A stretch of 64,000 nt of DNA, from NCBI RefSeq assembly GCF_015352985.1, contig NZ_JACYXF010000021.1, forward strand, positions 1-64,000, in the 5' to 3' direction. Positions 28,252-37,578 of the stretch are shown one piece after another (position 1 is the first letter of the stretch; the number at the start of each line of letters is the position of its first letter). Below the pieces are notes generated by a model. The model had not been told where the DNA came from and did not search any database. It saw only the letters and a list, made by a program, of their open reading frames with translations. A program made the position numbers and the translations under genes. Source of the DNA: Noviherbaspirillum malthae (GTDB taxonomy: Bacteria; Pseudomonadota; Gammaproteobacteria; Burkholderiales; Burkholderiaceae_D).

Positions 28252-29868
28252 ATGGCTGTCGAAGTCAATACCCGCACCACCTATCCCTATACCGCTGTAT
28301 CGCTGATCGTGGTCACTTTCCCGGACGGCCATAAAGTCGCCGGCACCGGCACCATGGTCGGCCCCAACGATCTTCTGACAGCCGCGCATGTCGTCTACAG
28401 CCCCGACCACGGAGGCTGGGCATCGGCGCTGAGCCTCTACCCCGGCGCCGATTTCAACGGCACGACCGGCCGCATCGAAGACGCCCCCTATGTTGTCGAG
28501 AACTTCCGCTGGCAGCTCGACGGCTGGCCGGCTCAGGCTTTCTCGGACGACAGCAACGCCACCTTCCGCTATGAAGAATCTCAATACGACGTGGCGGTCA
28601 TCGGCTTGAGCAAGGCCATCGGCATGCAGACCGGCTGGTTCGCCCTGGCGCGCGGGTACAACACCGCACAATGGGCAAGCGTGCTCGGCTATGCATCAGG
28701 GACGACCGGCCTGATGAGCGGCAAGGCATGGGTCACGCGGGAGACCTCGACATCGCTGTATGCCGCCTCGGCCGGTCCCGGCACGGACCTGCTGGGATCG
28801 GGCAGCTCCGGCGGGCCGCTGTATGTCATCGACGGCAACGGTCTTCCATCGATTATCGGCGTCAAGAGTGCCGGGACGGCATCCACCAACATCTGGGCGG
28901 ATATCGACCTGCTCCACGACCGGCTGCTTGCCGCCATGTCGCGCAATGATGCACTCATCGATGGCGCGTATCGCTGCAAGAACATTCCCGATGCGGATGC
29001 CACCGCAGGACGGCTGTTCAGCCTCGCTCTTGCCGCCGACACATTCAAGAGCGGCAATGCCGGCGGCCACCTCGCTTATACCGCGACACTGGCAGATGGC
29101 TCGGCGCTTCCTTCATGGCTGAAGTTCGATGCGGCAACAAAGGCGTTTTCCGGCACGCCCGCATCCACCGACAGCACCGGCATGAGCGTGCGCGTCACCG
29201 CCCGTGCCGCCGATGGCTCCTCGGCCTCGGACGAGTTCCGGATCTCGGTCGGAAGCGCCGGCATCGATTACACCGGCACGCCAGGCAGTGATCGCATCGC
29301 CGCGCAGACCGGCAACGACATGATCGACGGCGGCAGCGGAATCGACACTGTCGTTTTCGCGGGCAAGCGGGCCGCCTATCAGATCAGCACCGGAGAATGG
29401 GGAATTGCGGTCAAGGACACCACCGGCACCGGCGGAGCCGACAGTCTCGTCAACATTGAAAGACTGCAGTTTGCCGACAAGACTATTGCCTTCGACACTG
29501 GCGGAAATGCCGGCCAGGCCTACCGCCTCTACCAGGCCGCCTTCAACCGCACGCCCGATACCGGCGGCCTGAGCTTCCAGACCCGGGCCCTCGACGCCGG
29601 CTGGAGCTTGAGCGACATCGCCCGGAACTTCATCGACAGCCCCGAGTTCTCCGCCAGATACGGCATGCTCACGCCTGCCGAGTTCGTCACCCGGCTCTAC
29701 GCCAACGTACTGCTTCGCGCTCCGGAAGCCGAGGGGCTGGCCTTCCACCTGAACAACCTTGCCAATGGCATGTCCTGGGCGCAGACGCTCGCAGGCTTTT
29801 CCGAATCGCCGGAGAACCAGGCGGCGTTGATTGGCGTGATTCAGAACGGCATGGAATTGATCGTTTGA
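28252..29868 (+). CDS. Trypsin-like serine protease with C-terminal RTX/DUF4214 module
   Basis: The 538-residue protein starts with an S1-type protease domain. Its triad is His46 in LLTAAHVVYS, Asp113 in YDVAVIGL and Ser186 in GSGSSGGPLYV. A putative Ig/cadherin-like domain follows (about 255-330, ALPSWLKFDAATKAFSGTP), then an RTX-like stretch (TGNDMIDGGSGIDTVVF), the linker and a DUF4214 module ending FSESPENQAALIG and GMELIV. No Sec signal is seen, so type I export is likely. Its DUF4214 coding DNA is close to identical over long blocks to that of the gene at 32361-33332, so the module has been copied or converted recently. Confidence 0.9.
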   Translation: MAVEVNTRTTYPYTAVSLIVVTFPDGHKVAGTGTMVGPNDLLTAAHVVYSPDHGGWASALSLYPGADFNGTTGRIEDAPYVVENFRWQLDGWPAQAFSDDSNATFRYEESQYDVAVIGLSKAIGMQTGWFALARGYNTAQWASVLGYASGTTGLMSGKAWVTRETSTSLYAASAGPGTDLLGSGSSGGPLYVIDGNGLPSIIGVKSAGTASTNIWADIDLLHDRLLAAMSRNDALIDGAYRCKNIPDADATAGRLFSLALAADTFKSGNAGGHLAYTATLADGSALPSWLKFDAATKAFSGTPASTDSTGMSVRVTARAADGSSASDEFRISVGSAGIDYTGTPGSDRIAAQTGNDMIDGGSGIDTVVFAGKRAAYQISTGEWGIAVKDTTGTGGADSLVNIERLQFADKTIAFDTGGNAGQAYRLYQAAFNRTPDTGGLSFQTRALDAGWSLSDIARNFIDSPEFSARYGMLTPAEFVTRLYANVLLRAPEAEGLAFHLNNLANGMSWAQTLAGFSESPENQAALIGVIQNGMELIV

Positions 29869-29916
29869 AGCCGGCGTTCCGCGTTCTGCCCGACCGCCGG
29901 ACAGGTGGCCGGCGTT

Positions 29917-30801
29917 TCAACCAAAGTACGCGACATACCGCTGAAACAGCTGCTCGACCGCAGGCTCGTAATTCTGCAGCTCCTCCTCCGTTCCCGGCGA
30001 ACGCCAGTCGTTCTTCCAGGTCACCGTTTCGCCGCTCGGCACAACGATGGCGCCGAGCGCATGCCCGTCAGGCTGGTAGTCGCATCCGAGTGCCCAGGCA
30101 AAATCCCGCCGATATCCCTTGCGCACATTGCCAAGGCCGAAGTCGAGAATCAGCCTGTCATTGATTACGCACATCGCATGGCCATCGATCTGCCCCGGCT
30201 TGGCGAAGCCCTTTCCGCCCAGGCTGTAATGCACGTTCGGCGCAGTCACTTCCACATGTCCCGATTCCACGCGGGCATCGTAGCCATGCGCCACCGCTAC
30301 CCGCTTCACCAGCGAAGCCATCAGGAAGCACACCGCGCCGAAATTGTGAAGGTAAAGCCAGCCGAGGTCATAGAAATGGTCATAGAGCGAGTGTGCGAAG
30401 TGGCTCAGCTCGGCATCGCCGCAGCGAACCAGCAGCTGCTCGTCGCGCAGCTTCTTGCGCAGGATGAACAGGCTCTCGAACTTCCTCTGGTAGCCGATCA
30501 GGATGGCGACGAAGCGCTCGCTGAGCACCAGCGTCGCCGGCGCATTGCCCGAGCCGATCGCGTACTCGAGAAAGCCCGCCTGCCGCATCTGCTCCAGCGA
30601 TGCATCGATGGTTTCCCTGGCATGAGGAAGGCTCTGGTACAAGGCCTGCACATCGAGCGGCAGGCCGGCGAAATGGTCGTTGCCGAGTTTCAGGAAAAGA
30701 TCGTATCCGACGAGCGAGGTCGCGGTGGGAACATGCTGGACGATCCAGTTGCGGACGTCGGCCATGCTTTGCAGCAGGGTAGTGAAGTTTTGAATCGGCA
30801 T
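29917..30801 (-). CDS. Winged-helix domain fused to a transglutaminase-like cysteine domain
   Basis: No named family is recognised. Residues 1-110 look like a winged helix-turn-helix of MarR type (LYQSLPHARETIDASLEQMR, then QAGFLEYAI). The second half contains Cys158 (FGAVCFLMASL), His208 (IDGHAMCVIND) and Asp220 (LILDFGLG), in the order and spacing of a papain/transglutaminase-like triad. Such an enzyme joined to a DNA-binding-type domain is unusual. It could be a regulator, a peptidase or an acyltransferase. ATG 30801 is used; a TTG at 30819 would add six residues. It converges with the serine-protease gene. Confidence 0.6.
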   Translation of the reverse strand: MPIQNFTTLLQSMADVRNWIVQHVPTATSLVGYDLFLKLGNDHFAGLPLDVQALYQSLPHARETIDASLEQMRQAGFLEYAIGSGNAPATLVLSERFVAILIGYQRKFESLFILRKKLRDEQLLVRCGDAELSHFAHSLYDHFYDLGWLYLHNFGAVCFLMASLVKRVAVAHGYDARVESGHVEVTAPNVHYSLGGKGFAKPGQIDGHAMCVINDRLILDFGLGNVRKGYRRDFAWALGCDYQPDGHALGAIVVPSGETVTWKNDWRSPGTEEELQNYEPAVEQLFQRYVAYFG

Positions 30802-30953
30802 GAAGAACTGCGAAGACAATTTGGAGGGCCAGCATTATCCTCAATCCGGCCCTTGCCTGCAGTAACGAATTGTAGCCTTGGAGAAATATCCGGCAGGCGC
30901 TTGCGGTCCGTCCTGGCTTGCCTCAGCCTGCTTCCGGGTACTTCAAGCCGTCA

Positions 30954-31373
30954 TCAGAACAGCCTGCATTGCGTGCAGTCGGTGCATGCCGCAGGCCCCT
31001 GGTCCTCCAGCCCGGCTTTGCCCTCCTTGCGCCGCATTGCGCGGCACGCCGCCTGCTTTTGCCGCGTGGGCGCAACGACCGGCTGATACGCCTGCAGGGC
31101 ATCATGCAGGCTCACGATGCGACGCACCGCCTCGCTCAACTGGCCCGGTGTCATGGCGGCGATCTTGTCGCGGATCTCCCCGCACACGCGCTCGGGCGAG
31201 CGCGTATCAATGCCATGAACCAGCCATTCATGCTCATGCCGGACTTCGCCCGGCAGGTCTTTCCCTCTTATCTTGACCAGCGCCCGATAGGCCTCGATTA
31301 GCCCGGGCCGGATCTCCCCGTTTTTCCGCAGCGCCCGTATCGCCTGCTGGGCCTCATGCCATGCATCCGTCAT
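30954..31373 (-). CDS. Hypothetical protein, paralogue of the gene at 18961-19305
   Basis: The 139-residue protein shares its first about 105 residues with the smaller paralogue (DAWHE, RALRKNGEIR, LIEAYRALV, QLSEAVRRIVSLHDA). It adds a cysteine-rich tail ending ACTDCTQCRLF. No known domain is seen. The start follows GGGAGG by a few bases, as in the paralogue. Both copies lie in the DUF4214 region, each beside a small gene of unknown role. Confidence 0.65.
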   Translation of the reverse strand: MTDAWHEAQQAIRALRKNGEIRPGLIEAYRALVKIRGKDLPGEVRHEHEWLVHGIDTRSPERVCGEIRDKIAAMTPGQLSEAVRRIVSLHDALQAYQPVVAPTRQKQAACRAMRRKEGKAGLEDQGPAACTDCTQCRLF

Positions 31374-31545
31374 TGTTCCTCCCGAGAACAACCGTTTTGC
31401 CTTGTTATGCTTTGTTACGCCTTGCTTCGTTCTGCGTTGTTGTATTTCCGAAATGAGTATAGCCGCGTAAAAGTCTCGTAAAACATCAGCGGCGGAATAA
31501 TTTTTCTGCAATTCCAGCCATGCGCATCAGCCGCATAGCAGGCGC

Positions 31546-31839
31546 TTACACCTGAATCAGCACGGTATGAAAAGCCGGATGATTGCGGATATAGCCTGAC
31601 TGGATCCGGCTGAACGCATCTTCCAGCATCTTGATCGACACCGGCTCGTGCGCATGCACGAAGACCCAGTTGTTCGGGCGCCGGGTATTGCCCTGCGTGT
31701 CTTCCTGAAAGCACAGCAGCAGCGGCTGGCCTTCATGATCCAGGCCGAAGGCATAGGGTTCGACGGTGCGGCTGTATCCGGCGTAGTAAAGCTTGAGCTT
31801 GCGCTTCTGCGCAATGGCTTGTTCGATGATGCTCGACAT
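31546..31839 (-). CDS. Small WYL-like protein
   Basis: The 97-residue protein resembles a lone WYL-type sensory domain: an N-terminal helix (IIEQAIAQKRKLKLYYAGYS), then RTVEPYAFGLDHEGQPLLLC and a VEPY-like turn. WYL domains usually bind ligands or nucleic acids in bacterial regulators. Here no helix-turn-helix is attached. AAGGAATAG precedes the start. The call rests on the N-terminal pattern only. Confidence 0.55.
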   Translation of the reverse strand: MSSIIEQAIAQKRKLKLYYAGYSRTVEPYAFGLDHEGQPLLLCFQEDTQGNTRRPNNWVFVHAHEPVSIKMLEDAFSRIQSGYIRNHPAFHTVLIQV

Positions 31840-32360
31840 GGGTGGCTATTCCTTGGCTACCTGATCAGCAATAGTTTCCGTTAGCCAAGGGTGAGCAGCA
31901 ATCCCATATACATGTGAGCTATACGCTTCGATGTCAACTTATACCAATTCTAAGTCATGACATGCCGAATGAGATCGATGGATTTTTTCGACTGGCAAGG
32001 CGCGGGATGAGTCCATAGCGGGGCTATGGATGACGAGCGCAACACGGCCAGGTGGAAAAAGACGCGATCTCATGGCATGGAATGATTTGGGATTGGTATT
32101 AGTGGATGCAGCTCTCGCATTAAAAGGACAAAAAAACGACGTATGCGCGGGAGGGAGCCGACCCTCAGCATCCCATAAATATGGGATTGAGGTGTGGCAA
32201 TAAAATCAAGAGAATCACAGACATCAATCACTTATTGGTTACTCTCCCATACTGGCCTTTTGGTCTTTAAGCATCGACGTCCCTTTCCGCTATTTCCCGC
32301 CAGTTGTGGCCGTCCTCTGGTATGCCACCACTTCCAACTAACTATCCGAAAGAACAATAA
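31840..32360. other. Intergenic region with MITE-like element copy 2
   Basis: The repeat at 31941-32099 fills a third of it. Downstream, CCTCAGCATCCCATA and TATGGGATTGAGG form a stem near 32161-32192. No gene is seen. Confidence 0.4.
31941..32099 (-). repeat. MITE-like element with ATACCAAT ends, copy 2
   Basis: About 159 bases between ATACCAATTCTAA and TTTGGGATTGGTAT. Internal arms CATGCCGAATGAGATCG and CGATCTCATGGCATG pair. Compared with copy 1 at 18693-18861 the whole element is inverted. Confidence 0.7.
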
Positions 32361-33332
32361 ATGGCTACCGTAAAACTGGGCCCCGCTTTCAACATCACCA
32401 ATCCTTCCACTTATGACGTGGACGACATGAGCACCGGTGTCACACGCACCTCCAGCGCCACTGGATTCAGTATTTCCGACGCTCTCGGCAACTCCGCGAC
32501 CGTAACAGGTAACGAATTCCGCTACGGTGCGGACGGCGATTGGATCGGTGGAATAGCGCACAGCCTCACAATCCGGAAAAGCGGACAGGTGGTTCTGGAG
32601 GCGACAGGCTTGTCCATCGACGGCAACAGCAATGCCTATGACACGGGCTTCGGCGGCGAAGCGCCTGGCATGCAAGCCGAGGTAGCGTATTGGTTCCGCG
32701 GCAATGACACCATCATCGCCACCGCCGGCAATCAGTACATCAAGGGCTTTGGGGGTAACGACATCATCCAGGGCGCGGCTGGAAACGACATCATTGACGG
32801 CGGCGCGGGTACGGACACGGCTGTTTATGCGGGCAGCGCGGCAAGCTATCAGATCCTCAAGACTTCCAACGGCTACCTGGTCAATGGCGGTACTGAAGGC
32901 GGCGATACACTGTTCAATATCGAGCGCATCAAGTTCGACGACAAGACCATTGCCTTCGATACCAGCGGCAATGCCGGCCAAGCCTACCGCCTCTACCAGG
33001 CCGCCTTCAACCGCACACCGGATACCGGCGGCCTGAGCTTCCAGACCAAGGCGCTCGACGACGGTTGGGGTGTGGCCAGCATCGCCCAGAACTTCATCGA
33101 CAGTCCGGAGTTCTCCAGCAAATACGGCGCATTGAACAATACGCAGTTCGTCACCCAGCTCTACGCCAACGTGCTGCACCGTGCTCCTGAAACCGAAGGG
33201 CTGAACTTCCATGTCAACAATCTTGCCAATGGTATGTCCCGCGCCCAGGTGCTGGTCGGCTTTTCCGAGTCGCCTGAGAATCAGGCGGCGATCATTGGTG
33301 TGATTCAGAATGGGATGGAATTGATCGGCTGA
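32361..33332 (+). CDS. RTX/DUF4214 exoprotein, unknown N-terminus
   Basis: The 323-residue protein lacks a Sec signal. Residues 1-110 are beta-rich and unrecognised (TGFSISDALGNSATVTGNEF). RTX calcium-binding turns follow (GFGGNDIIQG, GNDIIDGGAGTD), then the linker (FNIERIKFDDKTIAFDT) and a C-terminal DUF4214 module ending FSESPENQAAIIG and GMELIG. It ends like the serine protease at 28252-29868, and the two modules are nearly the same at DNA level. Type I export is likely. The ribosome site is weak. Confidence 0.87.
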   Translation: MATVKLGPAFNITNPSTYDVDDMSTGVTRTSSATGFSISDALGNSATVTGNEFRYGADGDWIGGIAHSLTIRKSGQVVLEATGLSIDGNSNAYDTGFGGEAPGMQAEVAYWFRGNDTIIATAGNQYIKGFGGNDIIQGAAGNDIIDGGAGTDTAVYAGSAASYQILKTSNGYLVNGGTEGGDTLFNIERIKFDDKTIAFDTSGNAGQAYRLYQAAFNRTPDTGGLSFQTKALDDGWGVASIAQNFIDSPEFSSKYGALNNTQFVTQLYANVLHRAPETEGLNFHVNNLANGMSRAQVLVGFSESPENQAAIIGVIQNGMELIG

Positions 33333-33391
33333 TTGCTGTTTGCCGATAAGCTGAGTGGTAGCGTCAGCGCTGCTCTTCGTCAAGCAATGCC

Positions 33392-33417
33392 AAGCCTTCC
33401 TCATGGAAGGCTTTTTT
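33392..33417 (+). terminator. Terminator of the DUF4214 gene
   Basis: AAGCCTTCC, TCAT, GGAAGGCTTTTTT: a 9-bp stem with a T-run, 60 bases after the stop. Confidence 0.85.
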
Positions 33418-33489
33418 ACTCGTCTAGCATTAGCCCATAAGGTTCAAAAGAATTTCTCGGTAATATTGTTTGCACTAATCATCCTCCAT

Positions 33490-33562
33490 ACGGCAGAAGG
33501 CCGAGGAGCTTGCGCACCTCGGCTTTGACTGAAATTCCAACCGCTAAATTATGACAACAACC
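33490..33562 (-). terminator. CCCTAGGAAGG-type hairpin element, copy D (diverged)
   Basis: On the minus strand it directly follows the FG-GAP lipoprotein gene. AGCGGTTGGAATTTCAG leads into the stem GCCGAGGTG/CTCCTCGGC, then TTCTG. The CCCTAGG core is degenerate. It probably serves as this gene's terminator. Confidence 0.5.
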
Positions 33563-35692
33563 CTACCAAGGGACCGTGCCGTTCTGCGGCGTCGGAACGT
33601 TGCTGGTGAACCTTAGAACATGGAGCTTGAGCGTGTAATTACCTTTCATGTCCTGGTCCGTAACGATGGCCGGCCGCCCTCCAAGATTCATTACGACGCC
33701 TGTAGTCGCACTTGGTAGAAGCGCCCGCACTTCCTGCGAGATATCCACCATCCTGCCGCCGCAGTCGTTCAGGTACACGCGCAGCTTCTCGTTATTGACC
33801 GCATCTCCACGCATGACGATGTCAACACAGCCATCGCCGTTCAAGTCAGTAGGATAAGCATGCCGATAGCCGCCCGAAACTGTCATATCTGACACCATGC
33901 TGTTTCCAAAGAAGTCCGCCGTCTTGTCAACGAAGAAAAGCTTGCCCATGTTGATGAGAATCTGCGTCTGCGAGCCTGTTTTGAACTGTCCCTTTGCATC
34001 CAGTCCGTACTGGTGGTTCTGAATAATTAAGTCGGGACGCTTGTCGCCATTCATGTCGGCAACCGAAATCTGCTTGACGGCCAGGTTATAGCAGTTCCAT
34101 GCCGTTGCATTGGCCGCCTGGTCCCAGCAATTGCGCTTGGAAAAGGCCCCATTCGGCAAAGCCTGAGCCGTCGCATTCGCAAAGCTTCCCTTTGCATCCT
34201 GCTTCAGGACATAGCTCCCGTGTTTATTGAAGCCAAGCTTTTCAGACGTCTCGTGATAACTGAAGCTTGTACCGAGTATCAGCTCGTCAATGCCGTCCCC
34301 ATCCAGATCGGCACCCGCTGCTGCCGTCACCGGCATGTCGGCATCGGGATACCATCCATTCAGATCCGTGGATGGCAGTCGCAGCCAGGCCGGCAGTCGT
34401 TCCTGCAGCGACTCGAACTGCCCGCTTGCATCAATCCTCGCCAGTACGGACGGTCCATTGATAAAGTCGCCGACGAATGCCGCCTTATACGGCGTGTCCG
34501 CAAGCTTGACCGAAGCGACGCCATGCGCCCAGTTCCATGTGCCAGCCCGTGCCGTGTTTGGGAGCTGGCGTTTGACGTAGCCGTCGCCCTGACTGAGGAT
34601 GGCATAGGTAGGCTCTGCTGGGTTGCCGTGCGAATCCGGACCGTTGCCGCCCAAAATGGCATCAGCCTTGCCGTCGCCGTTCAGATCGCCGAGCGAGTTC
34701 ATCGTCTCGGCGAAATACATGGCCGGCATCCCTCCCTCAACCAGCGCGTCCGCATTCTCGAACTGGCGTCCCGTCCAGCGCAGCAGCATCTGCGGCCCAC
34801 GCGCATAGATCTCTTTCTTGAAGAGATCGTACGACCAGTCCGGATAGACCATGCCAAAAACGATCAGGTCCGCACCCGTTTGAATCTGTTTGATTTGCTC
34901 CACCGACTGCATCCAGGGAATATGGGTCTTGCCGACGGCAGCAAAAGTAAATGCGTCGGGAATGACTTCCACATAATCTGCCAGAGAACCGTTCGGCTTC
35001 CCCGGCAGGAAGTCGGTGACCTTCGCCGGAACATATGCCATGCCATGTTGAATTTCGTTCAGCACCTGTCCCTTGTTCTCGGGCGATTCCGAGAAACCGA
35101 TCAGAACCTGCGCCCTTGTCAGCCGTCCGCTTTCAATATTGGATACATGGAAATCCAGTCCCTGCGCCTCTGGTGCCCGTTTAAGAACATTCTTGTATAA
35201 CCGGGTGACGAATTGCCGATTGTCTAGGCTGCCGTACCGAACTGAAAACTCGGGGCTGTTGATAAAGTTTTGCGATACTACCGACAGACTCAGCCCGGCC
35301 AACTCGATGGCCCCGATCTGATACCCCAGCCCGCCCTGGTCAGGCTCGCGGTCAAATGCCGCCCGATACAAACGATAGATCTGCCCGGCCGCTCCCTCCG
35401 TATCCAATGCCACCGAAGTGTCGTTGAACCTTATGCGTTGGACTCCGGGTGCAATGTGGCTTGCGATACCGCTGATCTTGTCCGTGACGACATATTGACC
35501 GTTCTCGCTGGTGATTGCGTAGTCGGCATACCGGCCTGCGAAGAAATCAGCATTGACGACAACAGAAGTGGAAAATTGCCGGGATACGTTTTGGTTTTCG
35601 GAACCGATATCGGTTGAATCACCACACCCAGTCAGAATGGTGGCGAGTGTTGCAGCGACGAGGTAAATAGGGGAACGAAGGGTAATACGCAT
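33563..35692 (-). CDS. Lipoprotein with DUF4214 and FG-GAP repeats
   Basis: The 709-residue protein is the exception in the DUF4214 set: it has a lipoprotein signal (YLVAATLATILTGC, lipobox LTGC). The shared linker and DUF4214 module come next, near residues 50-220 (GQIYRLYRAAFDREPD, then FSESPENKGQVL), without RTX repeats. The remaining 480 residues contain FG-GAP/VCBS-type calcium repeats: GDLNGDGKADAILGG, DLDGDGIDELILG, DMNGDKRPDLI, DLNGDGCVDIVMRG. These build a beta-propeller typical of surface-binding proteins. It may be the cell-anchored relative of the secreted proteins. No strong ribosome site is seen. Confidence 0.82.
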   Translation of the reverse strand: MRITLRSPIYLVAATLATILTGCGDSTDIGSENQNVSRQFSTSVVVNADFFAGRYADYAITSENGQYVVTDKISGIASHIAPGVQRIRFNDTSVALDTEGAAGQIYRLYRAAFDREPDQGGLGYQIGAIELAGLSLSVVSQNFINSPEFSVRYGSLDNRQFVTRLYKNVLKRAPEAQGLDFHVSNIESGRLTRAQVLIGFSESPENKGQVLNEIQHGMAYVPAKVTDFLPGKPNGSLADYVEVIPDAFTFAAVGKTHIPWMQSVEQIKQIQTGADLIVFGMVYPDWSYDLFKKEIYARGPQMLLRWTGRQFENADALVEGGMPAMYFAETMNSLGDLNGDGKADAILGGNGPDSHGNPAEPTYAILSQGDGYVKRQLPNTARAGTWNWAHGVASVKLADTPYKAAFVGDFINGPSVLARIDASGQFESLQERLPAWLRLPSTDLNGWYPDADMPVTAAAGADLDGDGIDELILGTSFSYHETSEKLGFNKHGSYVLKQDAKGSFANATAQALPNGAFSKRNCWDQAANATAWNCYNLAVKQISVADMNGDKRPDLIIQNHQYGLDAKGQFKTGSQTQILINMGKLFFVDKTADFFGNSMVSDMTVSGGYRHAYPTDLNGDGCVDIVMRGDAVNNEKLRVYLNDCGGRMVDISQEVRALLPSATTGVVMNLGGRPAIVTDQDMKGNYTLKLHVLRFTSNVPTPQNGTVPW

Positions 35693-35831
35693 GGAAAATT
35701 TAGCGATTGATATTTCCCAAGAGTAACAAATCGGCGGGAGTCTTTGTATCTTTTGTAGCAGTCACTTCTCTAGCAATAAATTTCGCTCCCTTTGTCTGGC
35801 ATCGGCATTTCCATCGTCCTTCCTACAGGCG

Positions 35832-35890
35832 AAAAAAACCGAGGTACTTTCGTACCTCGGCATAAGTTACCGCTGGCCTTTCTAGGGCGT
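35832..35890 (-). terminator. CCCTAGGAAGG-type hairpin element, copy E
   Basis: On the minus strand: CCCTAGAAAGG, spacer, perfect stem CCGAGGTAC/GTACCTCGG, then seven T. It starts 36 bases after the stop of the GT41 gene, so it probably ends that transcript. Confidence 0.65.
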
Positions 35891-35925
35891 TGTTTTAGTG
35901 CAGTCGGATGCTCCCTCGCCGCAAT

Positions 35926-37479
35926 TCAATCTGCAATCTGCGTTGCGATAGCCCGGTAAGTGTTTTCTAATATGGCCGTAAATCCATCCACATCGCACAA
36001 GGGGGATGCTCGCATACGATCACGCATGCCGGAACGCAAATCCTTCAGTCGTGCCGCATCGCCAGCCAGTCCGCAGGCAATCGTCACATACTCATCCGCG
36101 CTGGACGCTGCCAGTTCCGCCAAGCCAAGGGCGCTTAGAAACGCATAGGTCTGCCGGCTCACCACTTGCGCCTGCGGCCACGTTACGACCGGCACGCCCA
36201 TCCACAGCGCCTCGCAACTAGTTAGCCCGCCCGTGAATGGAAAAGGATCGAGCGCGATGTCGATATCCGCATATTCCTTCAACAGGTCCGCATGGAATGA
36301 CGCGCCGCGCAGCTCGATGCGCTCAGGCTCAACCCCATGCGAAGCGAACGCCTGGTGTATGGACGCGCGCAAGGCCTCGTCCTGAAACGTGCGCCATTTC
36401 AGTATCAGGCGCGATGACGGAACGGGTGTGAGAATCCTTGCCCACAGTGCAATAACGTTCTCATTCAGCTTGGCCGTGTTGTTGAAGCAGCCGAAGGTAA
36501 TGAAGCCGTTCTTTTCGAAGGCCGGCGGCGCTACCTCGTCCGGCGCGAACGGCACCGGCACATAGCAGAAGCGCCCCTGCGGCAGGCGCACGATAGGCTC
36601 GACGAACTGAGCTTCCGTGCCCGCCAGCGCATGCCAGTCGTCCAGCAGTACCGCATCGATCACCGGCAAGCCAGTAGTGGCGAAATAGCCGAGCCAGCTC
36701 AACTGCACCGGCGCGGGCCGATGCGCGAAGACGGTCAGCCGCGAGCCGCCGGTATGCCCCGATAGATCGACAAGCACATCGATGCCGTCCTGCCGGATTT
36801 GCGCGGCCAGCACCGCATCATCCATTGCGGCAACATCGCGGAACTGGCTGCTATTGCGAATGGCCGCCGTTACCCAGTCGTTCACGCGGCCTGCGCTGTA
36901 CGCATAGGTAATGACCCGGTCAGCATGATGGCGGGCGATCACGTCTTTTACGAACAGACCGACCGTATGCTGGCAGAAGTCGGCCGATAGATAACCCACA
37001 CGCAAGGGCCGCGATACGTCCAGCTTCAGCACCGGACGCGGCCGCATGCCGCCGGCCCGTAATATTGCCCACTCGCCCCAAACCCGCGCCTGCTGCAAGC
37101 GTTCCGCTTCCGATACGGCGGGATGGTATTCCAGGCTGGTGAGCAGGTTTCTTCGTACCACCGGGTTGTCGGGCAGACGCGCGAGTAGAACCGAATAGAG
37201 GCGGTAAGACTCTGCATGATTGCCTTCCGCGCTGGCGATAGTGGCCAGCTCAAGCAGGGGCCGCACATCGTTCGGTGTCAAGGTGCAGACATGGCTGATG
37301 CAGCGCCGGGCGGAGGAAAGCAGCCCTGCGGACGATAGCATTGCGCCGACCGTTAACACTGCCTCGGCATTTGCTGAGTGCGCATTGAGAATGCCTTGAC
37401 AGGTATTTAGACAAAGTTGGAATTGGCCTTGTTGTGCGGCGGCTTGTGCCAAGTTGAGCTGGGACTTCCAGTCTTGCAT
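35926..37479 (-). CDS. TPR plus O-GlcNAc-transferase-like glycosyltransferase (GT41)
   Basis: The 517-residue protein has TPR repeats in the first 130 residues (LNLAQAAAQQGQFQLCLNTC) and a GT41 (OGT/SPINDLY) catalytic region. Family blocks are LRVGYLSADFCQHTVG, VLVDLSGHTGGSRLTVFAHR, PAPVQLSWLGYFATTGLP and, near the end, DIALDPFPFTGGLTSCEALW followed by GVPVVTWPQ. Such enzymes put sugar on serine/threonine or asparagine of proteins in the cytoplasm. It follows the S-layer-like gene on the same strand, so that protein is a likely substrate. ATG 37479 is preferred: a longer start at 37581 would run through a terminator hairpin. Confidence 0.88.
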   Translation of the reverse strand: MQDWKSQLNLAQAAAQQGQFQLCLNTCQGILNAHSANAEAVLTVGAMLSSAGLLSSARRCISHVCTLTPNDVRPLLELATIASAEGNHAESYRLYSVLLARLPDNPVVRRNLLTSLEYHPAVSEAERLQQARVWGEWAILRAGGMRPRPVLKLDVSRPLRVGYLSADFCQHTVGLFVKDVIARHHADRVITYAYSAGRVNDWVTAAIRNSSQFRDVAAMDDAVLAAQIRQDGIDVLVDLSGHTGGSRLTVFAHRPAPVQLSWLGYFATTGLPVIDAVLLDDWHALAGTEAQFVEPIVRLPQGRFCYVPVPFAPDEVAPPAFEKNGFITFGCFNNTAKLNENVIALWARILTPVPSSRLILKWRTFQDEALRASIHQAFASHGVEPERIELRGASFHADLLKEYADIDIALDPFPFTGGLTSCEALWMGVPVVTWPQAQVVSRQTYAFLSALGLAELAASSADEYVTIACGLAGDAARLKDLRSGMRDRMRASPLCDVDGFTAILENTYRAIATQIAD

Positions 37480-37578
37480 TGGTTGATTATGTGAGATGGC
37501 AATGGAGCGGAGGCTGAATGGACAGCAGCATAGTCTACTTGTGCGCATGGGTGATGGACTTGCTTGCCGCGCCGTAAA

